Assembly: GCA_964017195.1 (NCBI GenBank)
Contig: OZ024887.1
Location: 5,161,959 to 5,225,958 of the forward strand
Length of the DNA: 64,000 nucleotides
Reading direction: 5' to 3'
From: Siderastrea radians
Lineage: Eukaryota; Cnidaria; Anthozoa; Scleractinia; Rhizangiidae
Below the pieces are notes generated by a model. The model did not search any database. It was not told the DNA's origin and worked only from the letters and a program-made list of their open reading frames with translations. Shown piece by piece: positions 59,596 through 64,000 of the stretch. Position numbers and translations under genes: made by a program. The first letter of the stretch is position 1; each line of letters begins with the position of its first letter.

Positions 59596-60289
59596 AACCT
59601 CGTTCCCAGGGTCTCTCTCTCCCCGCCCCCCAGAGCGAGAGAAGAGAGACCCTGGTTGGGTCTGGTCACGTGCCCCCCAGAATTTGGGGGTGACAAAAAA
59701 AATCATTGATGGGAGGGGCGGCTTAGAGTGTTTTTGTCAATACTAAGCCTACAGGAGAGCGTAAGGTGTTGCCACCAAAATAAACACATATTTCACGTGG
59801 TTCCGGAATGTTGCATTACGGCCATGTCGCAGTGCAATCCAGTGCAAACGCCGAAAAAAATTTATCAATCGTCCAGTCACAGAAATCCAAGTTGTTCCAC
59901 TTAATTTTGTCGAGGAATAGCGAAGGTAGAAGATGGAATATCATGGACTTTCCAAATCCCGTCGGTAAAACGGCAGCAACATCTCGTCCACGATAAATTG
60001 CCTCGAGACAAACCACTTGCTTGACTTTGAAATTTATGTTCGAATAGATGCTATTCGAAACGGCGGCCTGAAGACTGCTGTAAAACATGACACGTTTAAT
60101 GGCGGTCGGAGCGCGCGATTGATAGCCTCGTTTTGAAATCGACAAACGACAACGCGACAAAATACTTGACATTAGAGGACCCCTCCCTTATGTTCTAATT
60201 TGTCCAGGAGGCACGTGACCAGACCCAACCAGGGTCTCTCTTCTCTCGCTCTGGGGGGCGGGGAGAGAGAGACCCTGGGAACGAGGTTG
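59595..60289. repeat. 79-bp inverted repeats bracketing a RecQ-like exon
   Basis: AACCTCGTTCCCAGGGTCTC-type sequence at 59595-59673 reappears inverted at 60211-60289, with close identity, including the GAGCGAGAGAAGAGAGACC block. The enclosed 540 bp hold the helicase fragment. Confidence 0.75.
59816..60172 (-). pseudogene. RecQ-like helicase N-terminal fragment 1
   Basis: VVCLEAIYRGRDVAAVLPTGFGKSMIFHLLP is the RecQ motif 0/Walker A region (GFGKS intact). Upstream sequence is a short N-terminus from ATG 60172. After LLPSLFLDKIK the similarity stops, consistent with an exon end. Later helicase motifs are not in the window in order, so it is a fragment or one exon of a multi-exon mobile gene. 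Confidence 0.55.
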
Positions 60290-61350
60290 CAATATAACCT
60301 GGGAAGACTGAGCTCGTGGAAGAGCCTTCATGGAAACCAACAGCCCACTTTGGAGCCAAAAATAATATAAAACGTTGCAGGGCCTGTTTTGCAAACATGG
60401 AAAACATCAAAAGAAAAATTACCGGTATTGCTTTCATTGATTACTAAAAGGCTTTCGTATCGTATGATTTATTTCTTAACACATGATGCATGCAGAACGG
60501 GAATAATATTGTGTAACATGAAATATTTCCGCGATCTAATTATTGCGATCTCCCAGTTGCCCTCGATTCCCCCCCCCCCCCACCCAACTGAACAACAACA
60601 GCAACGACAAAAAGCTCTCACAGAACAACTCTCTCCCAAAAAAAATGCTCCCCAAAATTTACTCCGTTCTGTCTAATAGTGCATGCATCACCTCACAATC
60701 ATTTCAATTTCTGATTCCTCGTATGAACAAGCCAAATCCTCATTGCAGTAGCCTGAGGTTATAACGGTACCGGTATGACTGTATTCCGAGAGTGTATTTT
60801 CAGCCTTACTACTCGTATACAGTCATGACTTTTTAGAAGTAAAATTCTACTGTCTCAGTTGGAACAAAGTTTTCTTCTCTAGCATGGTAGAGGAAAGTCA
60901 CTATAACATACATTCAAGGAACGTCCGAGAAAGAATCGCAAGAACTTTGGGCCAAATTCGTTGTTAATGTTGCTTACAAACCTGTGGTTAGTCTAGAAGG
61001 CAAGATTTATCGAGATCAGGGCCCCAAAATCCAGAAAAAAAAACATAAAAGACTTGTTTTTAACAGTGTATGGAAATTAAAACAACCACGACTTTGATTT
61101 CGGTGATGTAAAAATTATAGACAGCTGTCCCCAGTGGTCACGTAGACTGTCTTTGGAATCGTGGAACTAATTCCATCCGCGAGTTCAATTGGATTGATGA
61201 TCACATACACATATCATATTTCTAGACATTGACAACATTTTAACTAATCAATAAAGAGCTTTTATGACAAGAGTCTTCGACTGGTAGAACGCAGACAACA
61301 AGAGGATTCAAAAATTCTGCTTCCCGTACGCATTTCAGCTGGCTCCTGTC
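60290..61350. other. Intergenic
   Basis: A poly-C run near 60570-60580 and short A-rich runs. No gene or repeat boundary recognised. Confidence 0.3.
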
Positions 61351-61700
61351 TTTTTGCCTTTTACAACAGCAAAAGAGGAAAAAAGAGCACACCACTCTTT
61401 CCCATCGTCGTGGGGTATCCCCCTTCCTGCCCCCTCTTTTTTCCACTTCCAGTACACTTTCCGTTCCCTGTCCTCCCAGGTTCTAGCCTCCCACCCCGGG
61501 GGGGGGGGGTTACTCCCCCATATGGCCTTAACGGGGACGTGCGGCCCGATAGGGTATGGTTTTCAGTGTTTTTTGTCTTTAACTGGGTATCGATTTCATC
61601 AATTTTTGTCTTAAACAGGGTATCGTTACACGACCTTATGTATTCATTAACTACAGTGTATGTCGTCCGCCCCACAATCGCCATCGCCAAAATTAGAGAC
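61351..61700. repeat. Dispersed repeat with GGGGGGTTACTCCCCCATATGG
   Basis: Shares the poly-G/GTTACTCCC block with sequence inside the palindromic element near 46490 and 47395, so it is a dispersed repeat. No gene. Confidence 0.45.
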
Positions 61701-61869
61701 TACTCGCAGTCTAGAACCCTCACAAAAAGCCAAATTTTGCCAATGTTCAGCATATTGAAATGAGAAACAGTCTCTGACTAGTCCATTCTAGCCGTAAGGA
61801 GGTCAGGTCAGGGTTTAAACACCCGGGCCGCACCTCCCTACCCGAGAATCTGCTGAGTGCCCCCCCCGG

Positions 61870-61961
61870 GCCTCCCACGCAGTCGTTTTTAGGGGAGTCG
61901 TATTACCCTCCTGTGGGGAGGAGGGTAATACGACTCCCCTAAAAACGACTGCGTGGGAGGC
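61870..61961. repeat. 92-bp perfect foldback
   Basis: GCCTCCCACGCAGTCG arms of 43 bp inverted around GTGGGG, a small foldback MITE. Confidence 0.85.
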
Positions 61962-62624
61962 TACCCGGGTTCCCGCCCCACCGTCCACCCCTAGATACTT
62001 AGGTAGATTGTTTACATGAAGCCTTTCACGCTTGAATAAATTTTTCATCTATCTACTGACAACAGGCCAAAAGAACCGTCAACACTGAATTTTAAAATAG
62101 TTCGTAGAACTATGATTTTAATAGAGAAACGATCGACCGACAAAATTATCCATTTCATTAAAATTTTCTTAAAATAGTCTTTCGTGGCACTAACCAGTCA
62201 CCATCCAACGACATGCTATGGGGATTTCATAGTGGCTCCTTCCTTAATTCTTGGTAATAGACTGATTTCTACTATTATAGAGTCTGCATTATATAGAGAC
62301 ACATTCCAGTGTACGTTACAAATTATCTAGCTAGTGTAATGCAGGTATGTATATAATAGGGAATTCCAACAAGAGACCGTCCGATAAATCGAGCTATGAA
62401 AATGAAGGGCAATGAAGCAAAATGTTCCTAGTACTTGCGTCCAATCAAATTTGCCCTTTCGGCTTTTCAGTTTGCTTGCATGGTCATTCGTATTGCATGA
62501 CACAGTTTGCTTAAATTTTGAAAAACGATGAAAACAAGGACTGAAATACCAATCAGGGAACAGCCCCTTGTATTCATGTTATAGGGAGGTGTTAGCATGT
62601 CAGCCAAGCATTATGTCAGATTTA
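61962..62624. other. Intergenic, nothing recognised
   Basis: AT-rich, no open frame with a known domain. Confidence 0.3.
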
Positions 62625-63762
62625 GCCTGTTCCAGGCGTTCAGATAGTGCAGCGCGAGCGAAAATGAAAGCGAGCGAAAGAGCGGGAAAAAACGAGGGGA
62701 GACTAGGGAAGAGGACGAGGGAACGCCTGTGAAATTCTAAAAAGCCCACGCCGGCCACTTTAGACCGCCGACAGCGGCAAAGAAACATGAACCCAGGGTC
62801 AGGTCAAAGTAAACAAGAAAGTTATGTAATTATGCTCACCGAAATAGGTTTCACCCGAGTTTGAAACGTGGGCAAAAGTAGATGATGCTTTAAGAAATCT
62901 GACATGCCGAATGAACATAGCAAAATTTTCTGCGATACGGAAACGCAAATGTCATCTCCACAACTGGACCAAATAAAGGTAACAAGAATCACAGACGACT
63001 TTATATACACATCGGTTTAACAAATTGATGAATAGAAAGCTTTTCACTCTGTGACGGAATGAACTTCGTCCTCTTCATCGATTGCGATGGCTACGATATG
63101 TTTGTTGTTGTTCTTTTCTTCATTCCTTAGACAGCAGGCTTTCAGGACTTCCATAAACAATCTAGCCGATCCATTTTTCCTGCTCATTCTTCGTCTTCTT
63201 GTTCGTCATCTCCGATAGCCAGCGCTCTAATTCCGATGCTTTGAAGCTGTTCTACTTGGTCTTTCATGATTGCGACAAGCGGAGTGACCACAATTCTCTT
63301 AGAAACAGCGTTTCTTTGCAATGCGTTGATTAACCTTGGAAAAAGTTGAAAGATCAAGCTATTTCCAAATCCTGTTGGAAGAATGGCGATGAGACCTCTT
63401 TTCAGAAACACGTTTTGAAGACAATCTTTTTATTCCATTTGTGAAGTATTCACATTTGGGAAATCGTCAAGCGTTTGCCGTGCAGTTATCCAACCGTGCG
63501 TGACTCGGTGGTGGATGACGTTCGCACGGCACGCCATATCGCATTTCTTGTCTGCGTCAACAACCCTCTGGTGTTGACAGGAAGTGTCAAATTTGGCCAA
63601 TCAGAGGGTATACCAGATTCTGGTATACCGTCATGAGCTTTTAAAAATTAATTTCACAGGCGTTCCCTCGTCCTCTTCTCCAGTCTCCCCTCGTATTTTT
63701 CCCGCTCTTTCGCTCGCTTTATTTTTCGCTCCCGCTCCACTATCTGTACGCCTGGAACAGGC
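62625..63762. repeat. About 113-bp inverted repeats bracketing a second RecQ-like fragment
   Basis: GCCTGTTCCAGGCGTTCAG at 62625 through CGCCTGTGAAATT at 62736 is inverted at 63650-63762, with moderate divergence. The enclosed kilobase holds the helicase fragment below. Confidence 0.7.
63184..63411 (-). pseudogene. RecQ-like helicase fragment 2
   Basis: GLIAILPTGFGNSLIFQLFP followed by RIVVTPLVAIMKDQVEQL and GIRALAIG corresponds to RecQ motifs I and Ia. The Walker A lysine is replaced (GFGNS instead of GFGKS), so this copy would not bind ATP normally. It is open only over this short stretch. Confidence 0.55.
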
Positions 63763-64000
63763 TATGTCAGATTTAGCTGGTTATTACGTACCTTATCGTA
63801 GGTTTCCGCAAAGATTTTTTAGCCTTCCTTCCGCTTCTGTTCTGAAGTATTCCACCAGTTAAGATTCTTTATTTCTTGCGGCAGCCGGTTAAGATCAGCT
63901 GGCTCGCTTCTGTCTTTCTCGGTCATGCCCATTTTTAAACGTCTTCGTTCCAGGACTATTATCTAAAGACAGCTGTAAAGCATGTGTAAAGATTCGTTCA
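63763..64000. other. Intergenic window end
   Basis: No feature recognised. Confidence 0.3.

Overview
The window is animal nuclear DNA, most likely from a cnidarian and probably an anthozoan such as a coral. Evidence seen: intron-bearing gene fragments (a tachylectin-2-like lectin exon, a secreted NUC-type endonuclease, a giant beta-helix plus multi-helix membrane protein, a METTL27-like methyltransferase exon) sit among dense, nested transposons. The taxonomic assignment is inference from gene families and repeat style.

The main feature is a complete Maverick/Polinton (adintovirus-like) element at 10869-32995, 22,127 bp. It has 488-bp terminal inverted repeats (TIRs) that begin AGTAGT and are almost identical, and a 6-bp target-site duplication CTTATG on each side. 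It carries every hallmark gene: protein-primed family B DNA polymerase, chromodomain integrase, FtsK/HerA-type packaging ATPase, adenain-like cysteine protease, double jelly-roll major capsid protein, two tandem candidate penton/minor-capsid paralogues, a phospholipase A2-like virion protein and a set of small very basic core-like proteins. Most genes run on the minus strand as a tight late-type cluster with small gaps or overlaps and TATA boxes. Plus-strand genes leave from three divergent promoter regions. Accessory content includes a tRNA-like gene between ATPase and protease, a SLOG-like nucleotide-binding protein, a GRF-type zinc-finger protein, a RING-like protein and a basic/acidic putative regulator. 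Repeated [Q/M]xGG motifs in the small basic proteins look like cleavage sites of the element's own protease, which suggests a working virion-maturation programme.

Left flank (1-10862): lectin exon, degraded LINE, Penelope-like remnant, foldback elements, a tRNA-derived SINE, a pogo/Tigger-like MITE with a nested foldback, and the endonuclease gene with an in-frame TGA. Right flank (33002-64000): an old-repeat desert, the giant membrane-protein gene (37484-41742), then a nested structure in which one LINE copy is split by a 4.35-kb palindromic TTAA element and by a 7.1-kb BEL/Pao LTR retrotransposon. It ends with MITEs, the methyltransferase exon and two RecQ-like helicase fragments bracketed by inverted repeats.

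Inferred Polinton working: the polymerase and plus-strand regulators from the shared E-box/TATA promoters would be early; capsid, core, protease and ATPase genes from the GTATAAAAA-type promoters would be late; the integrase inserts progeny into chromatin chosen by its chromodomain.
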